Notes: generated by a model not told the origin, from the sequence alone. A DNA stretch of 64,000 nucleotides from Bacillota bacterium (GCA_023435305.1 JAEYRV010000024.1:1-64000), one strand, 5' to 3'. Counted from the stretch's first letter, positions 17,698 to 26,855 are shown. Numbers and translations are program-made.

Positions 17698-17725
17698 CAT
17701 TTATTAATTAGGGAGGATGGTTGCA

Positions 17726-18238
17726 TTGAAAAATAAGTACTATAAATTACTTTATATACTGTTAATGACTGTAATAATTATCACAGGTTGTAACAATAAA
17801 AGTAAAATGAATACAACAGAGAATGGTTCTAAAAATGAGAATTTGGTGACATATACCGATAAAACATTTGATTTTAGCCTGGACTTCCCTGAAAAATGGG
17901 AGTATTCTATCAATCACAATATAGAAGCAACTAAGGAGATAGAAGCTACACCAGATTCTGGAATTGAGATATATGTAAACGAGAATAGAGAAAATAGAAT
18001 ATATGTATTTCAACAGCGTGGGCATATAAGCATACCTGACCCGAATGATTATGAAGTTGAAAGTATTAAAACATCAAGTGGACTTAACGGAGATCTATAC
18101 AAAAGGAAAACAGATAATGTTGTTGAGATTAGATGCATAATAGATGAGTTTATTGGAGTAATAGTATTTATGGATTATGAAATTTATGATAAAAACAGTG
18201 AAGAAATAATGAATATTATTTATAGTATAAGAAAGTAG
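17726..18238 (+). CDS. Small lipoprotein of unknown function
   Basis: A TTG at 17726 is preferred because GGGAGG lies nine bases upstream; the ATG nine bases earlier abuts the RBS. The 170-residue product has a lipobox ITGC after a hydrophobic stretch (LLYILLMTVIII). The mature domain contains TYTDKTFDFSLDFPEKWEYS, the pattern of a PsbP-like/DUF1795 fold often found in clostridial lipoproteins. Function unknown. It converges with the DUF4272 gene, with two hairpins between them. Confidence 0.72.
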   Translation: MKNKYYKLLYILLMTVIIITGCNNKSKMNTTENGSKNENLVTYTDKTFDFSLDFPEKWEYSINHNIEATKEIEATPDSGIEIYVNENRENRIYVFQQRGHISIPDPNDYEVESIKTSSGLNGDLYKRKTDNVVEIRCIIDEFIGVIVFMDYEIYDKNSEEIMNIIYSIRK

Positions 18239-18305
18239 ATGTTGCTGCTCGGGCTGTTTGACCGCCATTTGCTTGAATTCGTTGGCCACCAATTTTGCTC
18301 ATTAA

Positions 18306-18446
18306 CCCTGTCCGGTGGTTTTCCGGACAGGGTATCTCCTTACCAGGTGAATTCTTCCTCAATAATGTACCGTACAATCCTGTCTTTGACACTTGGAGAA
18401 AATGAAAAGCTTGGGAACCTTTGATAGAAGAGGATTCCAAGCTTTT
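18306..18446. terminator. Two convergent terminator hairpins
   Basis: CCCTGTCCGG/CCGGACAGGG (18306-18332) and AAAAGCTTGGGAA/TTCCAAGCTTTT (18405-18446) lie between the converging lipoprotein and DUF4272 genes. The second has A and T tracts on both sides and can work in both directions. Confidence 0.65.
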
Positions 18447-18474
18447 AGTATTTGGTAAAAAAGTGCGCAATGTG

Positions 18475-19293
18475 TTAACGGGCCCGAGCAGCAACAATAA
18501 TAAATTCTTTCTCCTCAGGAGAAAAGAATTCAGTTGCATGAAACTGATCAATGATCCGGTTGATCAACTCATCCGTTTCCTCCTTCGGCTGGCCGGAGCC
18601 CCAACATTCCCCTTTCAACGCACAAATACACAAAGCAACCGCCCGCTTAACTATTTCTTCAGTACTCCTTAATCGGACATCCTCGTCCCCAACGATAACC
18701 GGAAGCGTTTTACACAATGGAATCTCCTTCTCATTCAGAATCCGCTCTGTTCGGTCCTTCCGCTTCAATCCTGATTCCGTTGTATTCAAATTCCCATCAA
18801 GGAAGCTCGAAGGCGCTGTTACAACGAAATCATCAATCTCCGAATTTACATCCAGATCAAGGATAAGCTTTCCATTGTAGTCCAATATCTGCCGGCTGCC
18901 CCACATCATGAAACCCTCCAGTTCCTTTGTCATTGACAACAGTTGGGACCGGAACTGATCCGATATATCCTTGTCGGTAACGACACCAATCACCATTGCC
19001 AAAGTCGTTATCTTCACAAGGAGTTTCTCTTTTACTATGCTATTCCTGGCTGGCATTTGAGAAAAAAAGTTAAACATCCCATTCAGCATACCAGAAAATT
19101 TTTCATTTTCCGTTTTAACTGTCATGACATTAAACCCGTTCGTCGTTTTCCCGAACAGTTTTCTTTCCGTGATCTCGATTCTTGTTTTATTGGGGTTCAC
19201 ATTGATTTTAAAACCCTGGAACGTCCTTCCGACAAGCTCCATCAACTGATTCAGATCCGAAAATGAACTGTAAATCGCACAGTTTTTCATCAT
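18475..19293 (-). CDS. DUF4272-family protein
   Basis: A 272-residue cytosolic protein with no signal or membrane segment. Its C-terminal half carries RSTEEIVKRAVALCICALKGEC, the conserved core of DUF4272, and ends near EEKEFIIVAARAR. GGAGGG lies a few bases before two tandem ATG codons; the second (19290) has the better spacing. The family is widespread in Firmicutes without known function. An internal 70-codon piece of this gene is duplicated as a remnant at 2265-2485. Confidence 0.75.
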   Translation of the reverse strand: MMKNCAIYSSFSDLNQLMELVGRTFQGFKINVNPNKTRIEITERKLFGKTTNGFNVMTVKTENEKFSGMLNGMFNFFSQMPARNSIVKEKLLVKITTLAMVIGVVTDKDISDQFRSQLLSMTKELEGFMMWGSRQILDYNGKLILDLDVNSEIDDFVVTAPSSFLDGNLNTTESGLKRKDRTERILNEKEIPLCKTLPVIVGDEDVRLRSTEEIVKRAVALCICALKGECWGSGQPKEETDELINRIIDQFHATEFFSPEEKEFIIVAARAR

Positions 19294-19503
19294 ACCCTCC
19301 GGTTATATGTAATATACTTCACCTCAGCGACCGTATCTCCATTGGATAATACGCAAATGTATAAAATGGTCCAACTTATTAACTTCTTTAATAACTAAAT
19401 TATAGGAATTCATGGATAAAACCCTCACGATTAAGTAAATTCTCTATACATACCATATTGTAGCATACATAATTAGTAAGGGTAGCAATAAGGGTAAACA
19501 TGA

Positions 19504-19591
19504 AAAAGCTTCCAGGTAAAAACCTTAGAAGCTTTCACATTGTTGGAGCCCTCAATCAGAGTCGAACTGGTGACCTCATCCTTACCATGGA
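19504..19591 (-). repeat. Attachment-site remnant 2: tRNA-Thr 3' half with adjoining hairpin
   Basis: Core 19544-19591 is identical to the fragment at 13884-13931 except for one or two bases, and has the same orientation: anticodon side, T arm and acceptor strand ending in TCCA. An AAAGCTTC/GAAGCTTT hairpin (19504-19535) lies just beyond its CCA end, as a terminator would for a tRNA gene. Sequence on the other side diverges right after the anticodon segment, marking the crossover region. Confidence 0.7.
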
Positions 19592-19772
19592 ATGAATCAA
19601 ATTTCCAATCAAGCTGTGCAATGCTTGATAATACTGTATTACAAGGCTTATCACCTTCGGGTATATATCAGAAAAAACCAATTGTAAACCAATTCACTTT
19701 TTCGGTTGCACAAAGGCTAAGCTCAGTAACTAAGAGCTACGGCAATTCACAAGAATTTTCAAATTACTATAT

Positions 19773-20351
19773 TTAGACTCGCGTAACTTCAAAAAATCTT
19801 TGCGCTCTTCTTCGTTCTATATTCTCTACCGATACTCTACCAGTCAGCCATTTGAGTTTCTTTTTAAGACTATCTTGTAATGCTCGAAAAGTCACAGTTG
19901 TTTCCTGCTTTAAGCCTTTCTTCCTCACCATTTTTGATATATCACCCTCAACAAACAAAATGATATCAATAGTAAGAATAAACTCATTAGTGTTGTTTAC
20001 ATTGCCTTTCAATGCTTCAAAATATTCATCTAGTTCTCTATCTTGATTAATATGACTACCAAATACAGCAGCTACTGTTGATCGTACTTTCTTGGAAATC
20101 TCATCATCCAGTGTCTCAGTTTCTTTCCCATTAATCATCAAGCGTCTAATATTCCCTTTATCATTTTCATAGCCCTTAAAATCTTTTATTTCAATAAAAG
20201 TAAAATACTGATCATTATAGGCTAGAATGTCTACTCCTTTGTTTCCTGGCATGCAATCCTTAAATTTTCCATAATAATCTGTCTCATCAAATTTTATTGC
20301 CTTGACCCCTTCTGCAAACTCAAATTGAAGATTACCTTCTTTAATTATCAT
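19773..20351 (-). CDS. PD-(D/E)xK nuclease-like partner of an ABC ATPase
   Basis: The ATG at 20351 overlaps the end of the ATPase gene by 11 bp and gives a 192-residue protein; longer starts would run through the ATPase gene. It contains D41 (KGVDILAYNDQ) and E54-I-K56 (YFTFIEIKDFKG), spaced as in PD-(D/E)xK nucleases. The rest is charged and helical, with no membrane segment. The nuclease reading is an inference from this motif. Overlap with an SMC/ABC-type ATPase in a genomic island is the layout of two-gene phage-defence systems (Septu, PARIS and similar), but the second subunit is neither HNH nor clearly TOPRIM, so it does not match those by eye. Confidence 0.6.
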   Translation of the reverse strand: MIIKEGNLQFEFAEGVKAIKFDETDYYGKFKDCMPGNKGVDILAYNDQYFTFIEIKDFKGYENDKGNIRRLMINGKETETLDDEISKKVRSTVAAVFGSHINQDRELDEYFEALKGNVNNTNEFILTIDIILFVEGDISKMVRKKGLKQETTVTFRALQDSLKKKLKWLTGRVSVENIERRRAQRFFEVTRV

Positions 20352-21423
20352 ATAGCTTCTCCTGCTCTCGATTATATAAGTTCTCAAATTCTTCAACAAT
20401 TGAGTTATGCTGTAGCTCATATGTCTGAGTGGCACTGTCTGAAACGATTCTACCGCTATCACTATCTTCATATAATGAGATAAAGTTTACACCAAGTTTA
20501 GTTTTTTTTGCGTCATACTGTGCAATCATCGAAAACTCCTGGAGAAGAAAATAGCTGTGTGTTGTAATAAATATCTGTACCCCCATTTTAGCAAGCTCCA
20601 CTAATGCTTGTGATATGTACTTCATTCTATTGGGGTTTAGATTTGATTCAGGCTCATCCCAAAACAATATAGTATTAGGCCCAAGAGTACCATTAGATAC
20701 AAGATGAAGAATTGTAGCTAACTTTCTATCCCCCTCAGCTACTAACCCCATCTCTATTTCTCCCATATCTTTCCCCTTAATGTAGAACTTGTTATCTTTC
20801 ATCCTAACTTTACCCCTGATTATATCCTCGAATTTCTCTAATATCGCATTCTGTTCTTTTGAATTCTTACCCTTTGTCAATGGCTTAAGGAGTAGCTTGT
20901 TTAAATCATAATAGGTTTCTTCAAATGCTATATGGTAATTATCATAAATACTAAAAAAATTAGAAGCAGCTGAAATTATCTCCTTTGGAGGGATAAAGAG
21001 AGCTTGAATATCACTTTTAATATCTCTTAAGTCATCTATCAAATCTATGCTTTTTTCCATTTGTGTAGATATTCTCATTTGAATATTTTTATTCTGTTCA
21101 AAAGATACTTTAATGTTTGCATTTCCTCTACCTGCTTTCCGGCGTACAAGCCTTCCCACTCTTCCTTCATCAGGCATAAAAACCCCTATAATTTTTGAAG
21201 CTAACATCTCTTTTGCCTTCTCAATTGAAACCTTTCCGACTTTAGGGTTAACTAATTCGTTATTGATATCTTCTATGGTTTTCATTATACTATAGAGAGT
21301 CTTAAGGACAATCGTTTTACCAACTCCGTTGAATCCAGTTATTACATTTATATATGGTGAAAAATCTAATTTCAAATTATCGAACAGTGCAAATTCCTCG
21401 AATACAACACTCTTAATTTTCAT
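20341..21423 (-). CDS. AAA/ABC-type ATPase (AAA_15/AAA_21 group), putative defence ATPase
   Basis: The 360-residue protein starts eight bases after GGAGG. It has Walker A ITGFNGVGKT (about 29-37), an ABC-like signature region EMGLVAEGDRKLATILHL, Walker B TILFWDEPESNLNP with D256/E257, and the switch histidine in ITTHS (H289). A short helical insertion fills the middle, much smaller than SMC coiled coils. This is the OLD/AAA_15 ATPase type that pairs with effector nucleases in anti-phage systems. The effector is the overlapping gene at 19773-20351. Unlike OLD proteins it has no C-terminal TOPRIM domain of its own. Confidence 0.85.
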   Translation of the reverse strand: MKIKSVVFEEFALFDNLKLDFSPYINVITGFNGVGKTIVLKTLYSIMKTIEDINNELVNPKVGKVSIEKAKEMLASKIIGVFMPDEGRVGRLVRRKAGRGNANIKVSFEQNKNIQMRISTQMEKSIDLIDDLRDIKSDIQALFIPPKEIISAASNFFSIYDNYHIAFEETYYDLNKLLLKPLTKGKNSKEQNAILEKFEDIIRGKVRMKDNKFYIKGKDMGEIEMGLVAEGDRKLATILHLVSNGTLGPNTILFWDEPESNLNPNRMKYISQALVELAKMGVQIFITTHSYFLLQEFSMIAQYDAKKTKLGVNFISLYEDSDSGRIVSDSATQTYELQHNSIVEEFENLYNREQEKLYDN

Positions 21424-21563
21424 TCATCTTTCCTCCAGTAATACCCATCTGATTATTTTGATTATATCATATTTCAAAAACATATAAACGTTAATGGGTA
21501 ATTTTGTTTGATTCTTTTTCATTCACCTACGACATAAAGCTAATAATTTACAAAGCACTACTC

Positions 21564-22005
21564 TTAACTTTTACGCTTACTCTCCATACTTTTATCTTTA
21601 ATATCCTGTAATTTTTTATCAAGTTCCATGTTATCGTGTGCTAAAAACAAATTTGTATATGTCTCATCCGGAGCAGGAATCAAATTGCTAAATGTACTCA
21701 AAGCTGTTTCACTTCCAACCAAATAAACAGGTATATTAGCCTTCTCTACAAAAGCACTATGGTCGTTTGCTCTAAATAGTTCAGTTAATTTAACATCAGT
21801 ACAATAATTACACTCAACATATATTTGTAGTTGTTCTAAAAAAATGTCTATATAATCAGATAATCCTGGATTGCTCAAACCCTCATAATTATTTAATGAT
21901 TCTGTCAAATATATACACCGATTATTCAATTCCTGCAGAATATAGTAATAATTCCAGTTTCCCGAGCCGTAACTTACCCCTCAATATCTTGTGGGATTTC
22001 CAAAT
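21564..22005 (-). pseudogene. Chimeric ORF fused to a decayed copy of the neighbouring lipoprotein gene
   Basis: Read leftwards, LEIPQDIE and, after a frameshift, GSGNW-YYYILQELNNR parallel the LEIPSDIEV and GTGDRTYYHNLQELEDR stretch of the lipoprotein at 22203. Similarity then stops, and an unrelated 110-codon frame continues (DYIDIFLEQLQIYVECNYC, ANIPVYLVGSE) to a stop at 21564. The only start for that frame is a TTG inside the decayed copy with no RBS. This may be a paralogue broken by a frameshift and joined to another gene's 3' end. The downstream part could still be a small protein; I do not recognise it. 22006-22202 holds no gene. Confidence 0.45.
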
Positions 22006-22202
22006 TGCTCTGTGCATATTCAAATGACTTTGGATAAGTCATCACTGTAGTTCCTTTTAGGTGCCATTGAAAGGTGCGGAGCGACAAAGCAATCTTGTGT
22101 ATTAAAGGCTAAAAGAGATATTAATTTGTGAGATGGCTGTACTTGCCGCCACTCACTCGCAAATGTGAGACGTGTCGATACTAATATGCCATAGGGGGCA
22201 TA

Positions 22203-22982
22203 TCAGTTGAAGTATTTTTCTATTACTTCCTTGTAAATAGTAAGCAAATATTGCGGGAACTCACCTTCATAGTGATAGTAGAGATCAAGATCTGAAGGTT
22301 CCACCGTTCCTTCCTTCACTTTTGCCTTGATTTCACCGGTTGGAATTACATATACTCCTTGGTAATCCCCGATCCTATAATAGCTCTCCGGTTCCTGATC
22401 ATTACCGAGGAATAACAGATATTCCGAATCATTTTTCATCGGCTTGACCCATGATGAGGAAATAAACTGTTCGTTACCATCCGGATATGTCCATATGTAG
22501 TAACCTTCATGTAAAATAGGCTTGTCACTGACATTCACATCTCCCTTATATACCTGGGTTATTTCAATCTCCCGCTTGGTATAGCCGGTAATGGGTAAAA
22601 AGCTTTCTGTAGCCACGTCATATAAGGTACTGACTTCTTGCCCAAGATTTCCTTTTACAACAGCCCTGACAATTATATCTGCCCGGTCCTCCAATTCCTG
22701 GAGATTGTGATAGTAAGTCCTGTCTCCCGTGCCGAGACTTGTAACCTCAATATCGGACGGGATCTCCAAATCAGGTTCTCCATCTTCGGAATCACTTTCA
22801 GATATATCAGAGCCAGACTGCGTGTTTGCAGCCTTGACATCAGAGGATGTTACTGCATTTGACTGTCCATCCCTGGCCCCGCTTTCGTAAGGTATCACGG
22901 AATCGGTGGCTTGATTTGCATCACATGAGGCAGTCGAAAAGAGAAATAACAGGCAAGTAATAATTATTACTGCTTTTTTCAT
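22203..22982 (-). CDS. Lipoprotein of unknown function
   Basis: The ATG at 22982 follows AAGGAG by nine bases. The 259-residue product has a lipoprotein signal (MKKAVIIITCLLFLF) with lipobox TASC, a Ser/Asp/Glu-rich spacer to about residue 75, and a beta-rich C-terminal domain (ADIIVRAVVKG, IEITQVYKGDVN, SEYLLFLGNDQEPESYYRIG, GVYVIPTGEIKA). That domain resembles clostridial proteins of unknown function that may inhibit or sense extracellular enzymes, but no family is certain. A decayed paralogue lies immediately downstream. Confidence 0.72.
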   Translation of the reverse strand: MKKAVIIITCLLFLFSTASCDANQATDSVIPYESGARDGQSNAVTSSDVKAANTQSGSDISESDSEDGEPDLEIPSDIEVTSLGTGDRTYYHNLQELEDRADIIVRAVVKGNLGQEVSTLYDVATESFLPITGYTKREIEITQVYKGDVNVSDKPILHEGYYIWTYPDGNEQFISSSWVKPMKNDSEYLLFLGNDQEPESYYRIGDYQGVYVIPTGEIKAKVKEGTVEPSDLDLYYHYEGEFPQYLLTIYKEVIEKYFN

Positions 22983-23430
22983 ACAACAGCATCTCCTTTT
23001 CAAAGCCAATATTATGCTACTATATGTTATTATATCTAACACTTGCAAATAAAGGAATTACATTCTTATTGTATACAAGCTCCCGGTCAAATCCAAATCA
23101 TTGTAGAATTTCCAGGAAGGGTTGAACACCAGAAGGTCCCGAAGTTTGAAGGAGTCAAAACAATGACAACACAATAATGAAGTTTTTAGCAGAAGCTCTG
23201 AAAAAACAGCATTTCTTGCATTGGGCAGACATGTCTTTTTGATGAGGCAGATAGACAACCACACATTCCCATTATACTTCTTTCACAATAGCGAATTATT
23301 GTCCATCAATCGATTGAAAGAAGGATGTTAATTTAAAAAAATTTATTATAATGTCTATTTTTACCAAACAAATTTCAAAAAGCTAATATAATATCATTGT
23401 AAAAATTCTTTATTGTTCATTTTATAAGTA

Positions 23431-23863
23431 AAGCATCCAACTTAGAGCTGGATGCTTGATCTATTAGCAGGAGTATGTGGCTTAAGCCATATGCTCTTTA
23501 TTATTGTAGAAAGGAGTTCAATATGAAATGCAGCAAATACACATTGTATAACAGTAGTTAATTCACATTAAGTAAAGATGCAGATAGGCATCAATACTTT
23601 CATAAACAGCAGTATGCGAATGCTGAATAAAGCACAAATGTCCGCTTACTTTCATGTAAGCAGACATTTGTATAAAACACTATCGTTTCATATGGACAGT
23701 TCTGTATAGAATTATCTGAAACGATAGTGTGCTCACGACGAGTTGGTATAGCACACGAAGGGTGTTATATCAGGGAGGTATGAGCAGGATGTAGGGCATT
23801 TTTACGCAAACCCTGGTGGGGGTAAACAGCAAACAGCTCTGCTTGTTTGCTGTATTACCCCCA
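23431..23863. other. Cluster of five inverted repeats
   Basis: Within 430 bp there are stem-loops at 23431-23457 (AAGCATCCA), 23471-23496 (GAGTATGTGGC, two G-T pairs) and 23635-23670 (CAAATGT...GTAAGC). Another lies at 23677-23731 (perfect 14-bp ACACTATCGTTTCA), and the last is 23817-23863 (about 18 bp, TGGGGGTAAACAGCAAAC with one indel). An alternative GTGTGCT/AGCACAC pair overlaps (23728-23757). The region has no long ORF and ends about 200 bp before an island att site. Apart from this cluster and the 12-codon ORF at 23523, 22983-24037 contains nothing I can call. Confidence 0.55.
23523..23561 (+). CDS. Possible 12-codon peptide or gene remnant
   Basis: An excellent RBS (AAAGGAG, about seven bases upstream) serves an ATG that opens MKCSKYTLYNSS and then stops. 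It could be a leader peptide in the hairpin cluster. Alternatively it is the start of a deleted gene: an M-K-x-S-K-Y opening and a later LYNS motif are usual in radical-SAM/SPASM peptide maturases. Very short, so confidence is low. Confidence 0.25.
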   Translation: MKCSKYTLYNSS

Positions 23864-24039
23864 CGCTCCTGGTCTAAAAGGCTCTGATTCCACTAATTTT
23901 GTAATAGTAAGTCGGCTTGTAGTTACACCGCCCGAATATGTCACCTCCATATCAGAAAAATAACCCAATAAAAACCCAACTGGGATGAGTTTAGATGATA
24001 AAAGATGAGGCTAGATGATATGATGGAATAAAATGAGAA

Positions 24040-24127
24040 AACCCTGAAACGCTTTAAATCCAGCATCTCAAGGCTTTCATGTTGGAGCCCTCAATCAGAG
24101 TCGAACTGATGACCTCATCCTTACCAT
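24040..24127 (-). repeat. Attachment-site remnant 3 (attL/attR of the int-bearing element)
   Basis: Core 24083-24127 is the same tRNA-Thr 3' half as at 13884 and 19544, and its flank 24040-24082 is nearly identical to the flank of copy 1. It lies 138 bp from the 3' end of the integrase gene. ATTGCAGCA occurs twice at 24242-24262 and twice at 42448-42467, next to the intact tRNA-Thr, as expected for integrase arm sites at both ends of one element of about 18.4 kb. Confidence 0.72.
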
Positions 24128-24264
24128 CTATTTTCCAGCGATCTCATCTGTTCTCATCTAATTTCAGATGCCCTTATTTAAGCCAGTTTGGCTCATGCAA
24201 AAAAAACAGTACCACGTCTGGTTTCATCAAACTTTATCTGCATTGCAGCACCTATTGCAGCACT

Positions 24265-25479
24265 TTACTGCAATAAATAGTCCAAACTTTTTACAGCCTT
24301 ACGTTTGATATTGCTTTGAACGTGAGTATAAATGTCTAGTGTATGAGCCAATTTGCTATGCCCCATAAGTACACTAACTGTTTTAGGCTGGACATCTTTT
24401 TGCTCGAAAAGCCTTGTTGCAAATGTATGCCGTAGTGAATGTGGTGTGGCACCTTCAATGCCTGCTTTCTTTAAAATCGTTTTAAAAGATCTTATTACGT
24501 TTCTCGGATTATATAGTGTCCCAAATTTCGTACAAAACACCAAATTGTTATTCTGATATAAGTCTCCAGCCAACCTTATATCATCTTCCTGACACTTTTT
24601 ATAGGTTTTCAGTATTTCAATAGCAGATTTGGATATTTCAATTTCTCTGATACTTGCTTTTGTTTTAGGACTGTATTGAATAACAACTTTAGTCTTCTTA
24701 ACAGCAGCAGGATCAAAATCACGTTTAACAATAACCGTTTTGGTTACGAAAATAATACCTTTCTGTAAATCCACATCATTCCAATTCAATGCAAGTATCT
24801 CACCCATCCGCATTCCAGTAACAAGTGCAAGTTTAAAAGCAATTGACAGAGCATTTGTTCCCAAAGCTGCAATAAACCTTTTTATTTCAGCAACAGAGAG
24901 TATTCTCTTTTCTTTTTGGGTGTGTTCTTTCATTTCAAGACCAAAGGTAGGATCTTGGAATATGAGCTTTTTTACTATAGCAGTTTTGATAGCTCCATGG
25001 AGGATATCCCTAACTTTTCTGATCAATGCAGTGGATTTTCCCTGCTCCTCCAAGGAATTTACTAGCCTTTGGATATGATCAAGATTCAGGTCTTTCAGAC
25101 ATATACTACCGAGGCTTGGCTTTAAATGTATTTTTATATTTGTTAGATAGCTTGCATAAGTGTTTGCTTTCAACTTATGCTTTTTATAGTCTTCAAGCCA
25201 GGTATCGAGCCATTCACCAACTGTCATTTCTGTGGATCTTTTTCCAGTCTCCTCAAGGGACTTTAAGAATTCATCCAGATTTTGTCTAGCTTCTTTAACT
25301 GTTTTCCCATAAACTGTTTTCCGTATGGGGTTACCATTTTCGTCTTTTCCTATTGTACGTTGGAAGTAATAACAATAGTCATTTTTATCATAATAATAAG
25401 TACCGTTGCTATCTTTTTTCCTTTTATATTTTTTATAGGGTCCGCCCTCTCCATTGGCCCTACTTTTAACTTTACTCAT
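24265..25479 (-). CDS. int: Tyrosine integrase
   Basis: A 404-residue integrase: an N-terminal arm-binding region (YYYDKNDYCYYFQRTIGKDENG), a SAM-like core-binding domain (about 85-175), and a catalytic domain. Catalytic residues, numbered from the TTG at 25485, are R226 (VTGMRMGEI), H349-x-x-R352 (PHSLRHTFATRLF), H376 (VLMGHSKL) and Y386 (LDIYTHV). The ATG at 25479 is preferred by spacing to AGGGG. It belongs to the Tn916/phage type used by integrative elements. It lies next to the tRNA-Thr att repeat and directly downstream of an excisionase-like gene, and is judged to drive integration and excision of the 24.08-42.52 kb element at tRNA-Thr. Confidence 0.93.
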   Translation of the reverse strand: MSKVKSRANGEGGPYKKYKRKKDSNGTYYYDKNDYCYYFQRTIGKDENGNPIRKTVYGKTVKEARQNLDEFLKSLEETGKRSTEMTVGEWLDTWLEDYKKHKLKANTYASYLTNIKIHLKPSLGSICLKDLNLDHIQRLVNSLEEQGKSTALIRKVRDILHGAIKTAIVKKLIFQDPTFGLEMKEHTQKEKRILSVAEIKRFIAALGTNALSIAFKLALVTGMRMGEILALNWNDVDLQKGIIFVTKTVIVKRDFDPAAVKKTKVVIQYSPKTKASIREIEISKSAIEILKTYKKCQEDDIRLAGDLYQNNNLVFCTKFGTLYNPRNVIRSFKTILKKAGIEGATPHSLRHTFATRLFEQKDVQPKTVSVLMGHSKLAHTLDIYTHVQSNIKRKAVKSLDYLLQ

Positions 25480-25498
25480 ATACAAATTACCCCTTTCC

Positions 25499-25714
25499 TT
25501 AACACGCTATCGGATTTCGCATCCAGTCGATAAACGCCAGCGTCGGAATGACTATTCGCCTGCCTACTACCACGCTCGGAAAACCTTTCGAATGACATAG
25601 TATATAGGCATTAGCTTCACATACCTTCAAAATTCTGGCTACTTCTTGTACGGTAAGTGCCAAGGGCAATTCGTTAACATTACATATCTTGCATATCAAT
25701 TTTTCAATGTCCAT
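25499..25714 (-). CDS. xis: Excisionase-type helix-turn-helix protein
   Basis: A 71-residue protein with a MerR/excisionase-like winged HTH: LTVQEVARILKVCEANAYIL (recognition helix) followed by GFPSVVVGRRIVIPTLAFIDW, the wing typical of helix_turn_helix_17/Xis proteins. It lies 19 bp upstream of the integrase ATG on the same strand, so the two are probably cotranscribed. It likely directs the integrase towards excision. Confidence 0.82.
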   Translation of the reverse strand: MDIEKLICKICNVNELPLALTVQEVARILKVCEANAYILCHSKGFPSVVVGRRIVIPTLAFIDWMRNPIAC

Positions 25715-25925
25715 CTCATATATATCCTTTGCTATTTATTTAAAATCGCTCGATTAACAAAAGGATATATAAGGACAGCAACAATCTGCAGTGTGCTGAC
25801 AAACACATTATAACCCATTTGGTAATATCGAGCAATTCTATGTCTTTATAAAATTGTTAATCTGGAGTCTGCATAACGATTTTCAGAAATCATAATAGGA
25901 AAAATAGCTTGATCTCGAATTTTAA

Positions 25926-26315
25926 TCAGGAAAGTTGATAGGTCAATTCAGTCATCTTTTTGCGACAAATTACTTGGATAGAATGCTCATCCAGCATAGT
26001 AGTTGGAAAATAGAAGTAAATAGCATTTTCAGCCTCCACGCCATTTTTCAACATCTTATGTGACCAGGTGTGCTTAATATTAAATGCCTGATACTTGCTA
26101 GGAAATAGTTTTCCAAAATCAGGTTCTGTAAAAGTCTGCCCATCTACAACGAGGCGCAATGCTTTAAAATTATTAATTTCAACCGATTTTCCATCTTTCG
26201 TTCCTTTCACATCTCTCGTTTCCCTTACTATTTCTGGTGGTCTTCGCCCCTTGCCTTTTTCTTTTTCCTTAACTGAACCATTATAAAAGTTATTCAGGTT
26301 TTTGTAGTTTGCCAT
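25926..26315 (-). CDS. Conserved-looking protein of unknown function (129 aa)
   Basis: AAAGGA lies nine bases before the ATG. The N-terminal third is very basic (SVKEKEKGKGRRPPEIVRET) and could bind nucleic acid; the rest looks beta-rich (NFKALRLVVDGQTFTEPDFG, AENAIYFYFPTTMLDEHSI). I recognise no family. It precedes xis-int in the same direction and may be an accessory factor of the element. The 210 bp to xis contain no gene. Confidence 0.6.
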   Translation of the reverse strand: MANYKNLNNFYNGSVKEKEKGKGRRPPEIVRETRDVKGTKDGKSVEINNFKALRLVVDGQTFTEPDFGKLFPSKYQAFNIKHTWSHKMLKNGVEAENAIYFYFPTTMLDEHSIQVICRKKMTELTYQLS

Positions 26316-26855
26316 TTTGTTTTATCCTTTCTGCATTTGTTTGATGTGAAAAATATAGAACAAGACTTTTTACAGTTTCAAGTATTTCTTTTACTATATC
26401 GTTTACCGAATTCAAAAACTTTGTAACTGTAAAAAAGAATCTCCTTGCAATTGCTAGTTTTTATTAGTCTGACCCCGATTTCTAGGCAGCTTTGTTTTTT
26501 TCTTTGCATAATTAATAAAGGTCATATAGACCATCTCTTTTTTTTCAATATTTTAATAAGCGTTAGGAATCTCAAAATATAAGAATGAAGGGCTTTTTGT
26601 TCCCTTCATTATCTGTATAATAATATTTATTTATATCCAAGTCAAATTTTACTCATTAAAAATCTAAATTTTTTTATGCCTTTTCAAATTGACTTTCTCT
26701 CTTAAACAATACACTGGCGTGGCAGCCACCCGTTCTGCCCTTGGCTCATCTACACTATTCTAATATCCGATTATTTTACAAATGTCAATCATTCTGGAAG
26801 TATTAAATTTACGTCTCATAATTAATATGGTAAAATCCAAGAGAGGTATAAGCGA
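26316..26855. other. Gene-free AT-rich intergenic region
   Basis: No ORF with an RBS was found. It contains a 9-bp inverted repeat AATGAAGGG/CCCTTCATT at 26583-26609 and several T-tracts (around 26540 and 26670). It probably holds the promoter of the gene at 26856 and that of the 129-aa gene. Nothing else seen. Confidence 0.5.

Noticed and set aside
23058..23264. 68-codon minus-strand frame
   Set aside because: No RBS or domain; lies in an AT-rich gap.
13842..24127. The three tRNA-like repeats as intact tRNA genes or a CRISPR array
   Set aside because: Each lacks the acceptor 5' strand, D arm and half the anticodon arm, and they are 4.5-5.7 kb apart with gene-bearing DNA between them.
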